This document shows, one piece after another, positions 24,657 to 36,101 of a stretch of 64,000 bases of DNA. The notes beneath the pieces are model-generated. The model was not told the origin of the DNA. It did not search any database and saw only the letters and a program-made list of their open reading frames with translations. Both the position numbers and the translations under genes were made by a program. The first letter of the stretch is position 1. Each line of letters opens with the position of its first letter. The stretch is taken from contig OZ022259.1 of assembly GCA_963978905.1 (NCBI GenBank), forward strand, positions 6,758,001 to 6,822,000. The letters run 5' to 3'. The DNA is from Trichostrongylus colubriformis. Taxonomy: Eukaryota; Nematoda; Chromadorea; Rhabditida; Trichostrongylidae.

Positions 24657-24804
24657 CGGTCGATAAATTGTTAAGAACGCAACATTGTAATTTATAGCAT
24701 ATGACAGTACCAAACTTCGATATAATGGATGAAAGAACATTGCCGCGGTCCCTTTGTTAGTGAAGTAACAAAAAGAAAAATGTGATTATTATAAAATTAA
24801 CGAT

Positions 24805-24810
24805 AATAAA
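24805..24810 (+). terminator. Candidate poly(A) signal of the ML gene
   Basis: AATAAA 155 nt after the ML-domain stop codon. Confidence 0.45.
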
Positions 24811-24936
24811 CAACAACCCGGATAAGTCCACATGTTTCATCTTCCGTGAATTTCAATTTCTCCTAATCCCTGAAGCAACAAGTCAAATTCCGTAGATATC
24901 AGGACTACGTGTGAGTCAAGTATGAGCAAACACTTA

Positions 24937-27900
24937 TCACTTATCAAACCAAAATGAAATGGAAATCGAGCTGGAGAGAGCTGAGACTAGATGCCACCAG
25001 CCTTGAGGAATGAACAGCACATCACCGGCTTCTACAACTCCATCCCAACATCGTGCCTTTGCGAAATTTGGATACTTTTCTAAATCAGGGTTCAAAACAT
25101 CGACCTGCAAAAAAACTTTTAAGGTTGCTTCTCACCATAATCGAATCAATCGACTTATCTTCTTGGAGCAGAATCTATTGATTAACTATCCAGAATGCAA
25201 CTTTTTGCGCCGCCATGGTACGCCATCACGGCGCTATACCCGTTCAAATCCATTTGGGGCACGCCCAATTGATTGCGAGCTCCTTATTGGTCAGTCGCGC
25301 TAAAAGCGCGTGGTCGGATATGGGCTCAAGCGAGTGCAGTGCTCCAGTGACGTATCATGGCGGGGTAGAAAAAGGTGCATCCTGCACATTCATTCAAGGA
25401 TCTATCTACTGACTCAAGGAAGTAAGTCGATTAGTCTAATGATCACGACATGTGTATTTAAGGTGAGAAATGTAAAATAACTTCGAAAAAATAAAAACGA
25501 GTAGACCTTAATTGGTCAACTTTGAGTTTGAGCCCTACCTGACTGGTGTTGGTGATGATGCCGTCTTTGAAAGCGTACACATTCTCTGAATCAGATGGAG
25601 ACACAAGACGGAAGAACTTGCGACCCATGATCTTGAAATAGGTCCTAATGCATAACTGCTGAGCTGCTAACGAACAAAATAAAAGGGAAAAGGAAAACCT
25701 GAGCAAAAATATTTTCTCGCGGATCCACATGAAGAGGTGACACGGTACCTCCAGGACCAATCCAAGCATTTCTGTCCACATTCTTGAATAAATGATAAAA
25801 GCATACTACTTGCTATCCCTGTTCACTCAGCTACATCAGCCACTTCCGAATTCATTGCATTGAATGGAACACTCCCCTTGGGCTTACCTCGCAATGGTCG
25901 CAGTAGAGGGGAACAGTAAAGTCCTCGCAGAGCTGAGGTATTTGATCGAAGATCCGATGCTGAGCAAGATACAGAGGTCTATTCTAAACAAAAGTACCGA
26001 ATGAATGGATCACCTTTAGGCTCGCAGCTGATCCATTCACTTAATGAACTTTTACGAAACCGTCTTTGCATTTGTAAAACCTCTCACACTTCCTTAGAGG
26101 CACATTTCGCGAAAACCAGATGGGTCGGCTTACCTCCTCAGAACAGTGGATCCTTGGATAACTAGTCAGGCTGCACCTTTTCCTCGTCACCACGGTGCGC
26201 TACCACGGCGTTCACCTACTCGAACCCACTCCGACGCCACCCATTTTGCTCAGTAGACCAGTAAGGGAACTCAAAAGGGTGGTGTCAGAGTGGATTCGAG
26301 CAGGTGTAGGGACGTAGTAGCGCACGGTGGCGACGCGAAAACGATGCAGCCTGACTGGTTACCAAAGATCTGCTGTTCCAAGAAGGTAAGTCGACCTAAC
26401 TGATTATCGCGAAGAGTGCCTTCAAAGCAGAGAGATTGAGATTTCGCACTTTGTACGTGCCTACACACATCGAGCAAGCCCAAAATTAGTAGGCAGCGTC
26501 GGCGAAAAGCTAGCCTGCAGACAAATTCGTGTCTAATAACTTTAGCGTCTCGTCTTTGCAGTTCATCAATAACGAATGTGCAGCGCTTGACCCGAATCCG
26601 CCCCATGCTCAGCAAGCCCCTTGCACTTCAGAATCAAGGAAAAATGTTTTTCACTATTTCATACCGAAAGAACTCCAAAGCTTCGTACTTATAGTGCCTT
26701 CCTCACCTTATCCTTGAGAAGCGAATTGAAGAATTCCGAGCCGCTCATGAGCTTTTGAGCCCAATCGTTATCCGTATATTTAGAGCCTTGTTCAACGGGA
26801 ACGACACGATGGCAGAGAACTCTATGGAGGTAGTCGAAGCTAAAATACTCGAAAAATCGGAACAACACTGTAACCATTAAAAGGTTGGACAATCTCAAAA
26901 ACAGTAGGCGTGCCCGGCGAGTTGCAAGACTACTGGGTCGATAAGGATGTGTGCCATTAATACAGAAAGTTCGCGTTGCGACGCCTGGTATACGGCACAG
27001 TGGCGCGAGCGTACTGAATGAGTTCTAAAGGGATGGCAGTCTAGTGGCACACACCCAGCTGGATAAGTGCCAGCCATCACTAGTACCTTCCCTATCAAAG
27101 AGGCCGATGTAACATTCGGGATACCAATGCGCAAACAGAAACAAGCCCATAGATTCGGGGCGCGAATGCCCTCAAGAGCCGTTGAGGATTCTTCTCAACG
27201 TCAGAATTTACAAGCAGACCCGTAGTAAAGGCACACCTCCAATTTTTGCATGCCGCCCAATGGCTGTTGACGCCTCTGACGATAACAGGCTCGCCTCGTG
27301 TGAGAAACTGATCAATGAAATCCCACTTCGATAGGTCATTAAACGACTTGATAGTGATGGAATTGGGTAAAGTCCTCGGCACCGACAAAACAATCTGGAA
27401 TAGCTTTGATACATCAAAAGCCTATGAACCTTCGAAAAAGTTCTTTACAGTAGAAATTTCAAAACACCTTACATCACTCTCTATTACTTTTGGTGGAACT
27501 GGAAGAAGACTTGCGCAGAACTGAGCATAGCGCTGTAGAAGCAGATCAGGAATGCCATCACCCATAAGTAATCCAAGATCAGCAGCAGCCACAGCATTCT
27601 GAAGAAAAAGTAATCAGAAACAATAAATCACTGGCAGCGACGTCGAAAACTCACCCAGATGCTATCGCAATGGGGGGGGGGGGCATCTTATGAAAAGTTG
27701 CACATATAAGCGTCTTGCAGAGATCTTCATAGGGTCTGCGTATGCAGGCGTATATTTTTGCCTGAGCCTTAGTAGAGGAAGGACGTTTCCTTTCCCCTAT
27801 CAGGCCTAGGTAAAAGTAATGGCCATAGTATGACGCCCCCCTCATTGCGATACCACCCTCACCCAAATATAGTCCCCACTGATTTGATGACGCTCAAAGT

Positions 27901-29306
27901 TGGAAGCAGAGGTAATGTGAGCAATGAGAGCTCCCGAAGTGAGTCAACCAAATGAAAGCTACGGTTCCAGGCACTTTATATGCAACAACATTTCCGACTA
28001 ACAGGAGCGCCCAGGGCGCAAGTTTCTGCACTCTAGTGGCGTAAGCAGAAGTTGCTGCACTAGCATCGGTTGCTGCAGCTTCAGTAGTGCTACTCTTGAG
28101 GAAAATCATCTTGTTCAGTAGGCGTCCTGTGGGTGGGCTGACAACAAGATTCGTTCCTCTTCATAAAACCAGTGGAACAACGGGACACTATTGTAGACCT
28201 TGACCGATAGTATTAACAATGAATGCAGCAAATATCAGTTACTGTCTCCTAAACCAGGAATCCTTAAAACACCCGTGATGAATTGAGGATTCGCAGCGCG
28301 GTTCGATACAATCTTGCCAGACGACCATTTAATTCCGAGAAAGTCATCATCAAGAGCACGATCTAATTCCTTATGGTGATTGATACTTGTTAAGGCTCAA
28401 GAGCACCGAAACCACTATCGGGAGTTTAGCAAGTTATACACCAACCCCATAGTATAAAAGCAGCGTCGGTAAGGTTCCCTTGAAGGTCCACGAGCTGATT
28501 CTCTTTGAGAGTTGCCGTGAGCTTTGTGGCTCCAAAACATGGGTCATAGATCTAGGGGACGAGTATGGCGGCATGGCGAACGCCACCTCCTCTTCGAGGT
28601 CTCCTTCATTAACCCTGTTTCTCTGAAAGACTAACCAAGTACTGCCCTGCCGAAGCCAGTCGAACGGACTTAACCATTGATGTAGCAGCATACAGCAGTC
28701 TCCAACACTCACTGACTTCCGAGAAATGTCCTAAAACATCTTGTATCTATGAATTAAGCCACTTAAAGACACCGTTAGGGGCAATTTTGGCAAATTGGGG
28801 GATTACGAAAGTAGAGGTGCTCAGTAATATAACAGTAGAAAAAGACGACATAAAACGGCGAAAAAACCAAGAAATAGGAACCCGAAAGTCCCCCTTCTCT
28901 TTCTCGTCCTCTGCGTCTCTGATCGGAGTGGACTGAATACAGGCCAGAGTCTCAACCAGCCGGCCGCGATTGTTGTCCCGCCCCTCCACGTCGACTCCCC
29001 CGGGCGCATAACGGCATAACGGCATGGCGAGCTGCGGGGTCGCCGTAAGACCCCAAGCCATGTTTTTTTAAATGCGATTTTCACCACATGTGACCTCTTT
29101 CGAAGTAGAAGGTCCGTTGCAGAGAACATGTACTTCCAGATCTCAGTTTTTCCTTCCCCCTAATGGTGCCTTTAAAAAATACCACGATTACCGGTATTCA
29201 GTCGCTCCCAAGCGAAATCCAACAGCAGTGCCTCATTATGCAAAATCGAACTCGATAGATCGTCCGCCGGCATGTTTTCTTGAATACGCTGCACTGCTAA
29301 GGCTAG
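24937..29306 (-). CDS. jmjd-5: JMJD5/KDM8-type JmjC dioxygenase
   Basis: Exons on the minus strand: 29192-29306, probably one near 27880-27972, then 27473-27598, 27237-27394, 26707-26839, 25888-25983, 25699-25782, 25539-25631, 24937-25104 (stop). The last seven are phase-consistent (286 codons). The family is Fe(II)/2-oxoglutarate oxygenases; JMJD5 acts on arginyl residues and is linked to chromatin and cell cycle. Recognisable pieces are the N-terminal helical motif [13 protein letters not shown], then [55 protein letters not shown], the iron ligands in SPLHVDP (HxD), GRKFFRL and the distal His in PQGWWHLV. Product ends SISFWFDK. The first exon begins at a TTTTTGTGCAG acceptor, so the start Met lies in an upstream exon I could not find. 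The exon around 27.9 kb ([16 protein letters not shown]) has a weak acceptor. Introns carry foldback elements. Confidence 0.85.
25125..25450. repeat. Foldback element in the last jmjd-5 intron
   Basis: The left end AATCGAATCAATCGACTTAT is mirrored by AAGTCGATTAGTCTAATGAT at the right. GCAACTTTTTGCGCCGCC..TACGCCATC.CGGCG and TATCATGGCGGGG..AAAGGTGCATCCTGC are inner inverted segments. It is related to 26100-26410. Confidence 0.65.
26100..26410. repeat. Foldback element in the preceding jmjd-5 intron
   Basis: Arms at about 26120-26245 and 26275-26405 are inverted copies: GGTCGGCTTACCT / AGGTAAGTCGACC, TAACTAGTCAGGCTGCACC / GATGCAGCCTGACTGGTTA, CACCACGGTGCGCTAC / GTAGCGCACGGTGGCG. It belongs to the same family as 25125-25450. 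Confidence 0.8.
27640..27870. repeat. Dispersed repeat with G12 tract
   Basis: Contains a run of 12 G (27672-27683), then ATCTTATGAAAAGTTGCACAT, TATTTTTGCCTGAGCCTTAG and CATTGCGATACCACC. Relatives are at 5270-5530, 36515-36610 and 47440-47515. Confidence 0.6.
28760..29165 (+). repeat. Dispersed repeat in jmjd-5 intron 1
   Basis: Shares GCGAAAAAACC.AGAAA.AGGAACCCG, CCTCTGCGTC, GGAGT.GACTG.A.ACAGGCCAG and GTCCCGCCC with 31965-32345 in the same order. Confidence 0.8.
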
Positions 29307-31645
29307 CTGCACAAAAACGTGGATTATTGAATGTCCGAGTTTCCTCGAATCCATCAAATGTTGCAGCCATACTAGTGGCACGAATTTGAACGCCTAAACA
29401 CAACATAATGTGCTCACCAAAATAAATAATCGAACAATCTGCACTACTCAAATTTCAAAATGTATCCGTCAGATTAGACGGAAATCCCGTTCAAGGCACA
29501 TTTCATGTTAACCAACTAGAGGGCTCAAAAGAATCGTGTACTGAAAAACGAGTTTCTTTCTTACGCATATATTCATGTTGCATTCGCTTGATATGAGCCG
29601 CAGCTTTACGCGAAAAAGTGGGATATAGCACCGCAAAGTGGCGGCCGAGGGGGCGGAGCTTCAGCCTTCAAGTCCTTCAAATTCTAGAGGAGGATACGTG
29701 AAAAAAGGTCGTTCACTGCTGTTTCGAGGATTACGCCGTACACATTTCGTGAATTTTGGCAAATCAGGGCCACCTTAAAGGCAGCATTAGGAGAATTCCG
29801 GACGAAAAGTAAAAGAAGTAGTGAATCTGAAAGTCGAGATGCCCAGTAAGGGGACAGTGAAAAAAACGGATGGAAATGGTCAAAAATCCAAGAAATAGGG
29901 CCTCCTTTCCACTGTTGATTCTCGACGCGGATGACCTGCCCGTCAAGAGGCGGGTAGTCCGATCTAGTTTTCCACTGGCATGTTGCCAAGTAAACACAAG
30001 GGAATGTTTGGAAATACGACGGCATCTTGTTTCTGGAGTGAGCTTCAGACTGAAACTGCGAAAACGCACTACAATACTTTCGATCTCACCGCATATCCTT
30101 GTCCGCTCTCATCATAGCCGACCAGGTACCACGTCGATAGGAGGCGGGGTCGATTATCGGAAGGCGGCAGCTTTTCTCCGTTGTGCCGTTTCTACTGCTC
30201 AGAGGCGCACCTTTTCACCGGAATTTTGTCACAGATAGCCTTTTTAGACTCATAGTTTCCATGTAATAATTCCTTTCAGGAATTTCTCAATAACCACATT
30301 ACACCTGATGTCTTTAAGGTCATACACATCTTTATAAGCATTGCCAATACTTTTAGATATTCCCGATATTCCTGCTGTTTTAGTTGAAGCACTCTGATCT
30401 CTTTGGTAGAAAATTCAAACAACTCATTCTCCTTTCTGTGCTTCCAAAACCAGGGACGAACTGTAGTTGCCTCCGTTGCTGCTCAACCAAACTAGAAGTC
30501 GTGAAGTGAAGTCATTCAAGAAGCGCCTATTTCGTAGTACTTTACAGTTTTTCCTCATGACTCAAAAACCTTATAGAATTCCGAGAAAAGCCTATATACA
30601 GAAAGAGCATAAATAACCTGTGTGAGGAGCGAATAAGTAAGTTTATTCGAGTTGACGCGCTCTCAAATTTGAATTTACCTTGTGAACGCTCACAACCGGT
30701 TACATTTTTTCTTAAAATTAAGAGAACAAAAACTGTACCGCTATCTTGCCGAACAATATTGAGATGTCACCAGAATTGTCGCGCTCTGAGGGTGTCATGT
30801 CGGAGCAGTATCTGTAAATGTTCAAAGTAAACCTTGCTGAAAAGTCACATGTTCATCCTATGGCTCTTTGCGGTAGATCACTTTTTCTAAGGATGAATCC
30901 ATAAAAGGTTCCCATTATATACGCCCCTTACGCCCCTTTCAAACAAAAACTCCAAAGACGAAATTCAAACAGTGAAGCACCTCCCTTACCAGCTGTGTGT
31001 AAGGAAAGCCCGAATCAGCTACGCTGTACAAAATACATTTGCTCGGAAGAGGGCTTTAGTAGGTAATTATCAGTGACAGGAGAAAACTTGGGAAGCTGTT
31101 GCTTTCCCTTTAGTTATCGGTGGCTTGGGAACGCCATCCTTTCGACAAGACACACATTAGAAGCATTTGAAGAGCTTGTTCAATGATAAAAAACCGAAAA
31201 AAGCGTTACAACTCATATTTACAGATATTACACCTTGCACTGTATATGGGTTATCTGTGTAGTTCACTTCTCAAGTTTGAGATGCCCACGCGTAGGGTGA
31301 ACTTGATCGAAACGCAAAAAGGGAATTTGCAACAATTTCGAGCAGTACTTTCTGTACGAACGCAGTAGATTCTTCTGTGAGGGTTTCGATTCGTGGAAAC
31401 CCGATCGACGTAGCACGAGAGGGAACGGGAGTCTGCTACGGAAAAGGTGGAACTCTTCTTTAAACATTCCCTAGTGCTGGCAGTGACATACCTTTTTAAT
31501 AGTGAACTAGAAGGAGGAAATACCAGTCGAAAGCGAGTATCACTCAGACGACACATCTCTAGAAACCTGTAAAGAAATTTCCTTATTCTTGGCCCTAGAA
31601 AAAACATAGAATTCCAAAAAAACGTTTGAGAGAAATCAGTGCCAC
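29307..31645. other. Repeat-rich region; possible 5' part of jmjd-5
   Basis: 29760-30240 is a dispersed repeat matched by 53715-54200 (separate entries). The missing first exon of jmjd-5 may lie between 29307 and 29700, but I cannot fix it. The remainder has only short frames without motifs. Confidence 0.35.
29760..30240 (+). repeat. Dispersed repeat, copy 1
   Basis: Shares AAAGGCAGCATTAG, AAAAGTAAAAGAAGTAGTGAAT, GAAAGTCGAGATG, GTTTGGAAATACGAC and CACCGGAATTT-type segments with 53715-54200, in the same order. The 122-codon frame inside it is not preserved in the other copy, so I do not call a protein. Confidence 0.85.
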
Positions 31646-31802
31646 TTGCCCAAGACGTTCATAATCAGCCACGTCCTTCAAGTCCGACTCAACTGTCACG
31701 ACCGAATCTGAGAAACCTTCTCCCGCAATGTTTACAGCCTTCTTCGCCAGTTCACTGAGTACCATCGACTTGTCAGTCTTTAATGGTGCAATTAGTGCTA
31801 CT
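31646..31802 (-). CDS. Orphan exon-like segment, unidentified
   Basis: Bounded by a CTCCTGCAG acceptor and a CAA|GTGGCA donor. It encodes VALIAPLKTDKS, KKAVNIAGEGF and VESDLKDVADYERL, which has the composition of a real protein. I do not recognise the family, and I could not join it in phase to the candidate exon at 32650-32738 or to the open segment just upstream (CALASDTTFLRLKLF). Confidence 0.35.
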
Positions 31803-31964
31803 CTGCAGGAGAAAAATCCAAAATTTATACCCACCTCAACTTTAATGAAGAGCTTCAATCTCAAAAAAGTTGTGTCCGACGCTAACGCGCACATCCCTGC
31901 TGTAGTGCCTGCAACATAATCGCGCTGAGATGTACGAATGTTATCTTCCTATATGCAAATCCTT

Positions 31965-32345
31965 AAAGACACCAGACACCGGAAGGGGTAAGTACAGATT
32001 GTGAAATGTGAAAGTTACATTGCCCAGCAATGTAACAGTGGAGAAAGAACGAAATAAAACTGCGAAAAAACCGAGAAACAGGAACCCGGAATTCCTTTGT
32101 CTCTCTACCCCTCTGCGTCACTAGCTGGAGTAGACTGCAGACAGGCCAGCGGCTGAATCAGCCGGCAGCGAATGTCGTCCCGCCCTCGCCTGAAACTCGC
32201 CTTGCTGCAGATCTTGATAAGACCCCAAGCCGGCATTTTCATTGGGCGTTTCGCTACACATCACCTCCTCTGATGTCAACGCTTTGTTTTCAGAGAACAC
32301 GTAATCCCAGTTCTCAATTTCTCTTTACCCCTCCCGTTACCTTGA
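31965..32345 (+). repeat. Dispersed repeat, relative of 28760-29165
   Basis: Begins GACACCGGAAGGGGTAA and holds GCGAAAAAACCGAGAAACAG and GAATGTCGTCCCGCCC. Shared order with 28760-29165. Confidence 0.75.
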
Positions 32346-32649
32346 GTATCGATGTTCTGGATATCATGCAGTTTGCTCACGACAAGATCTTTGCTTATCT
32401 GATAGTATTTGACGGGTCAAATACGCATTCAAATTCCATTGTCTCCGAATGGAAGTCGAATGTGTACGTATCCCAAACTTGCCTGTTTATAATTGAAAAC
32501 ATGTGCAGGGTTGCAAAAAAAATGCCACTGTTTGGAAGAACAAACCTGATTTGTTTGTTCCGGTGAGAATTACGGAAAACCGCGACAAATCCTAAAAATA
32601 GCGAAAAAAAGGAAAAAACACGTGGACTGCATAAACGTGATAAACTGAC

Positions 32650-32738
32650 CTCTTCACAATATTCCTGACATGCATTAAACAAAGGAGAGGTGGGCTGAAT
32701 CTCATGAATGACCAACGATCTCCTCTCCAGCATTTCAA
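32650..32738 (-). CDS. Orphan exon-like segment, unidentified
   Basis: TTTTTAG acceptor and GAAGAG|GTCAGT donor. It encodes EMLERRSLVIHEIQPTSPLF and NACQEYCEE. The protein looks genuine but I cannot name it. It could belong to the same gene as 31646-31802. Confidence 0.35.
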
Positions 32739-32827
32739 CTAAAAATTTACAACTATGTCTAAGATCCATGAGAAGTTTACCTCCAGCTTAGTTTTCCGGC
32801 TGGAATTTCTTTCTTGATTTATACTAG

Positions 32828-33647
32828 GGTCACTATTTATATTTCGGAGATAGGCAATACTGTTATCATGTGAGTATATCTGATGGTCTCATCGTAAAGT
32901 TCGACTTTTTCATACTATATACCCGATCACTCATTTTGCCACACGGCGCTATTTGTTTATTTTATATTCAGCTGGAAAATTTTGTCTTTTCAGAAAATGA
33001 AACTGAATTGTGAACATATTCACGTGATGATTTTTTACAATTTTCGACGTGATCCATGATTCATCACCAGTCACGATTTCATAAACGTCTTTTGAAGCAC
33101 CTCGATTGACTTTTCGAAGCATTTCAGTGCGCCAATCGAGACGAGCACTCTTTTGTGCGTTTGTCAAATTGTTTGGGATCCAACGGGAACATAACTCTCG
33201 CACACCCAAGTTTTTATGTAAAACTGCATGCATGTAAGCTGGTGGAACTAATGTTTAGGGATGCCCCAATCTCAGAATAGGTTACATGGCGATCTTGCTT
33301 AATCATATGGCACACAGCATCGATGTGTCTGGCGCAACCGCCGATTTTGGACGTCCTTCGTGAATCACGTCGGACAGCGAACTACGACCACGATCGAATT
33401 CGCTAAACCAGCGATACATTGTGGTTTTTGATGGAGTGAAAGTTTTGATGGAATTTGATGTAAGTCTTAACGATTCAATTCCATTTTCTAAAAAGACAAA
33501 ATTTCCAGCTGAATATAAAATGAACAAACAGCGCCGTGCGACAAAGTGACTGACCGGGTATATAGTAAAAAAAGTCGAACTTCACGATGAAACCATCAGG
33601 TATACTCACACGATAACAGTCCTATTCCAAAAATATAAATAGTGACC
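32828..33647 (-). mobile_element. Mariner-like element, internally deleted, with long inverted ends
   Basis: Flanked by TA on both sides (32826-32827, 33648-33649). The termini GGGTCACTATTTATATTT (left) and GGTCACTATTTATATTT (right, reverse complement) start inverted repeats that continue for about 175 bp (32828-33003 and about 33471-33647) with moderate divergence. Between them lies the transposase relic (separate entry). Typical mariners have inverted ends of around 30 bp, so these are unusually long, and the right one includes the transposase start codon region. Confidence 0.85.
32949..33527 (-). pseudogene. Mariner transposase remnant
   Basis: Minus-strand pieces in family order: an N-terminal region with KTTMYRWFSEFDRGRSSLSD and HEGRPKS, then MIKQDRHVTYSEIGASL, then LHKNLGVRELCSRWIP and IVTGDESWI, which holds the first catalytic Asp. 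Two frame breaks are visible: one base missing near 33320, and a 4-base TGCA duplication near 33232. After the first catalytic motif the frame runs straight into the left inverted repeat, so the second and third catalytic acids and the C-terminal half are deleted. It is not functional. Confidence 0.85.
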
Positions 33648-33649
33648 TA

Positions 33650-34596
33650 CGTATATCTTTTTACCATATGCTTGAAATCACTGTATCTACTTAGCTTTTT
33701 CTATACCAGGTTCTTTCCAACTCGCTATTATTGCTCGTGAGAATTTCACATACAGCAAAGTCTATCTTTTCACTGTACTTTCATACATAACGCCCATTTG
33801 GAAAAGGAGACGGTGGAAGGTGTAGCAGCCCAAACGTGTCCTGGAGAGTGCATAATAAGTTTAAGTACAAGGACCATTCACAATCATAACCTTCGCTCTA
33901 CTACACGTCCAGAAATGAGGTCTACCTTCAGATTCTAACAAGGAAATGGCGATCTCCTGGGGCACGAGACCGTGCCAGCCGGCGCAGGATGGACTAATTG
34001 CCTAGCTCAGGGCGATTTAAATGGAATATTTGCTGACCGTGACGGCTGGGACACACGGTCAGTAGGGCCACTGGGTCACAGGGTGACCATGCACATCTCT
34101 TGAACTCGTTCTCTAAAAGTGTCTTCTCTAGAGACAACAACGGAACAAACTTTCAAGGAGGATAGGATTTATATGAACAAATTGTCTGAGTAATTTATGT
34201 CACAGGGCGAAGGCTACAGGCTCTCAGTCTAGCGTCAGTTGGATTACCCCCACATTTAGCGGTCGATTTTATCCATCACTCTCTCTTGCAACCATCTCTT
34301 TTTGAGGAGGGAGAGACATACAGTAAGACCGATAGTTTCATTTTGGAATGTTCAACTCTTCCCAGCAGTGTACGATAACGCACTGATAGTGATTGTAAGA
34401 TCGTTTAATCGTATTTAAGGGGAGATTCAGTATTTTAAAGTCATTTGGTTGAAGAACGATTTATGAATACCGTCGAATCGCTGTTTGTTGTTGCTGTTTA
34501 ATTGGTATTGATCAAATCAAAGTCATCAGAGCTCAGGTAAGCTCCATCGAGGAGGTGAATTTCGTCGTGTAAAAGCATGAACTAACAGCATTAGAT
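33650..34596. other. No gene seen
   Basis: No repeat relationship or coding exon that I can support. Confidence 0.3.
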
Positions 34597-34719
34597 ATGA
34601 ACATCGAAGAATTGGCAAAAGATCGAGAACATGGCAAACAGCCAACAAAGAAGAAGGGATATGACGATGTAGAAATCAGCGACTTATCGGACTTGGACGA
34701 TGACAAAAAAGAGAAGTGA
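34597..34719 (+). CDS. Short acidic/lysine-rich frame or first exon, unidentified
   Basis: ATG two bases after a GCATTAG acceptor-like site, followed by 40 codons with a Lys-rich middle and an acidic end (EISDLSDLDDDKKEK). The stop overlaps a good donor (GAGAA|GTGAGC), so this may be a first coding exon. I found no downstream exon that joins in phase. No family recognised. Confidence 0.3.
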   Translation: MNIEELAKDREHGKQPTKKKGYDDVEISDLSDLDDDKKEK

Positions 34720-35320
34720 GCACTTAATTCTACTCACAACAAACGACCAATGATGGGAAATTTTTCGGAGCCGTGGAGGGTACCATGGGAGCTGGGGGAA
34801 TAGCTGGGGGAATAATTTTTGGCGGCGTGGGTTTTTGCCTAAGCTAAAAGGATCAGAACACCGTAAAAGAGTGAAGCAACTTCCTCATATACAAGAGTTT
34901 TCCCACCACGTTAGAAGTATATCTGTTCCTGATATCATGTTCCTTCCGTTTCCTACTCCAGTGATAACCGGCGTTTCACTGTTAGACAGGGTTCATGGTA
35001 GCGGAATCAGTGGAATTAGCCTCTTCGAGGAATGGTAGCAAATCTTAAGGACACGTATCGATTGAGAAAATCGTGGGAACAGATCTCTTTCGGAAATGAG
35101 AAGCTGTGGGATTTCGGAGTAAAAATATGTACGTATCCAATTTTCTGGCTCCGGGCACGTTGGAGCATCAGAGAAATAGGGAAGTGCGAAATGAAGAATC
35201 GTAACATTAGCGTTTTCTTGGATAACACATAAAAGATTAGATATGCATCGAAAAGAGAAATCGATAAATATCTAATTCATTCCCACGGAGTAGCAACTTC
35301 CACACTTTCTACGAGGAGTA

Positions 35321-35606
35321 GGCCGCGGTCATACGGGTGGGGCTACTTACGCCAGAAAATCGCTTCAGCGGCGTCGCACTCGCGGCGCCACCAGTACGAA
35401 ATGCGAATCGATTGCCCTTGGGAGCCTGGCAGAGCGTGGCTGCGTCACCAAAGCGCTTCCACCCATGCCACCCTTGCTCCTCCACCCATGCCACATTGCT
35501 TCGCTTGTAGGCTGCCATGCCCTGCCACTGGCACTGGCACCCACCGCGCCGCTCGCTGCGGCCGGCCACGCTGTTTTCTGGCGTAGCGCAAAGTATGACC
35601 GCGGCC
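35321..35606. repeat. GC-rich inverted-repeat element
   Basis: Ends GGCCGCGGTCATAC (35321-35334) and GTATGACCGCGGCC (35593-35606). The same ends as the palindrome at 536-819, and the same interior blocks as 6501-6735 (GCGGCGCCACCAGTACGA, GGCTGCCATGCCCTGCCAC). Confidence 0.85.
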
Positions 35607-35943
35607 TGAGCATCTCATCCTTCTCCAACCAAACCAGAATTTCATTATTATTTTTACATACTACTATTTGTAAGATGCCCTCCGCCTCATTGCGATAGCA
35701 CCAAAAAGAGAAATGTCGTTTAATTTGTTTTCGAACTCAGAATGAGAATATGAACCGAACATAGAACCATTGGACAGGCACTATTCCATTATTACCACCC
35801 CAAACAAAGCGAGTTGGGCAAAAAACCCGTGAAACCTCACCTAGAGTGATTATTTAGGGTGCCGATCACGAATACGAAGACCGCTTTTGACGCTGGCGAG
35901 TTGTAGTGCAGCTGCACCAACTTGGTGCAACAACTTGCATAGT

Positions 35944-36073
35944 CCATTTCACAGCGTTAGATTGGCGTGGCCTGACAATGAGTAGCGAGAGAGAGAGTGT
36001 GTGGCGGGTTGAGAGAGTTTGATACATTTCACCCAAGTGCGTGGACCACGCCCTCTCAAGCGCTCCGAAATGG
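35944..36073. repeat. Foldback element, GCGTGGCC family
   Basis: CCATTTCACAGCG...GCGTGGCC at the left and GGACCACGCCCTCTCAAGCG plus CTCCGAAATGG at the right, with GAGAGAGTGTGTGGCGGGTT between. Relatives at 46857-46989 and 47520-47646. Confidence 0.75.
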
Positions 36074-36101
36074 ACTGTATAAACTACCTTGTCTTTTTCA
36101 G

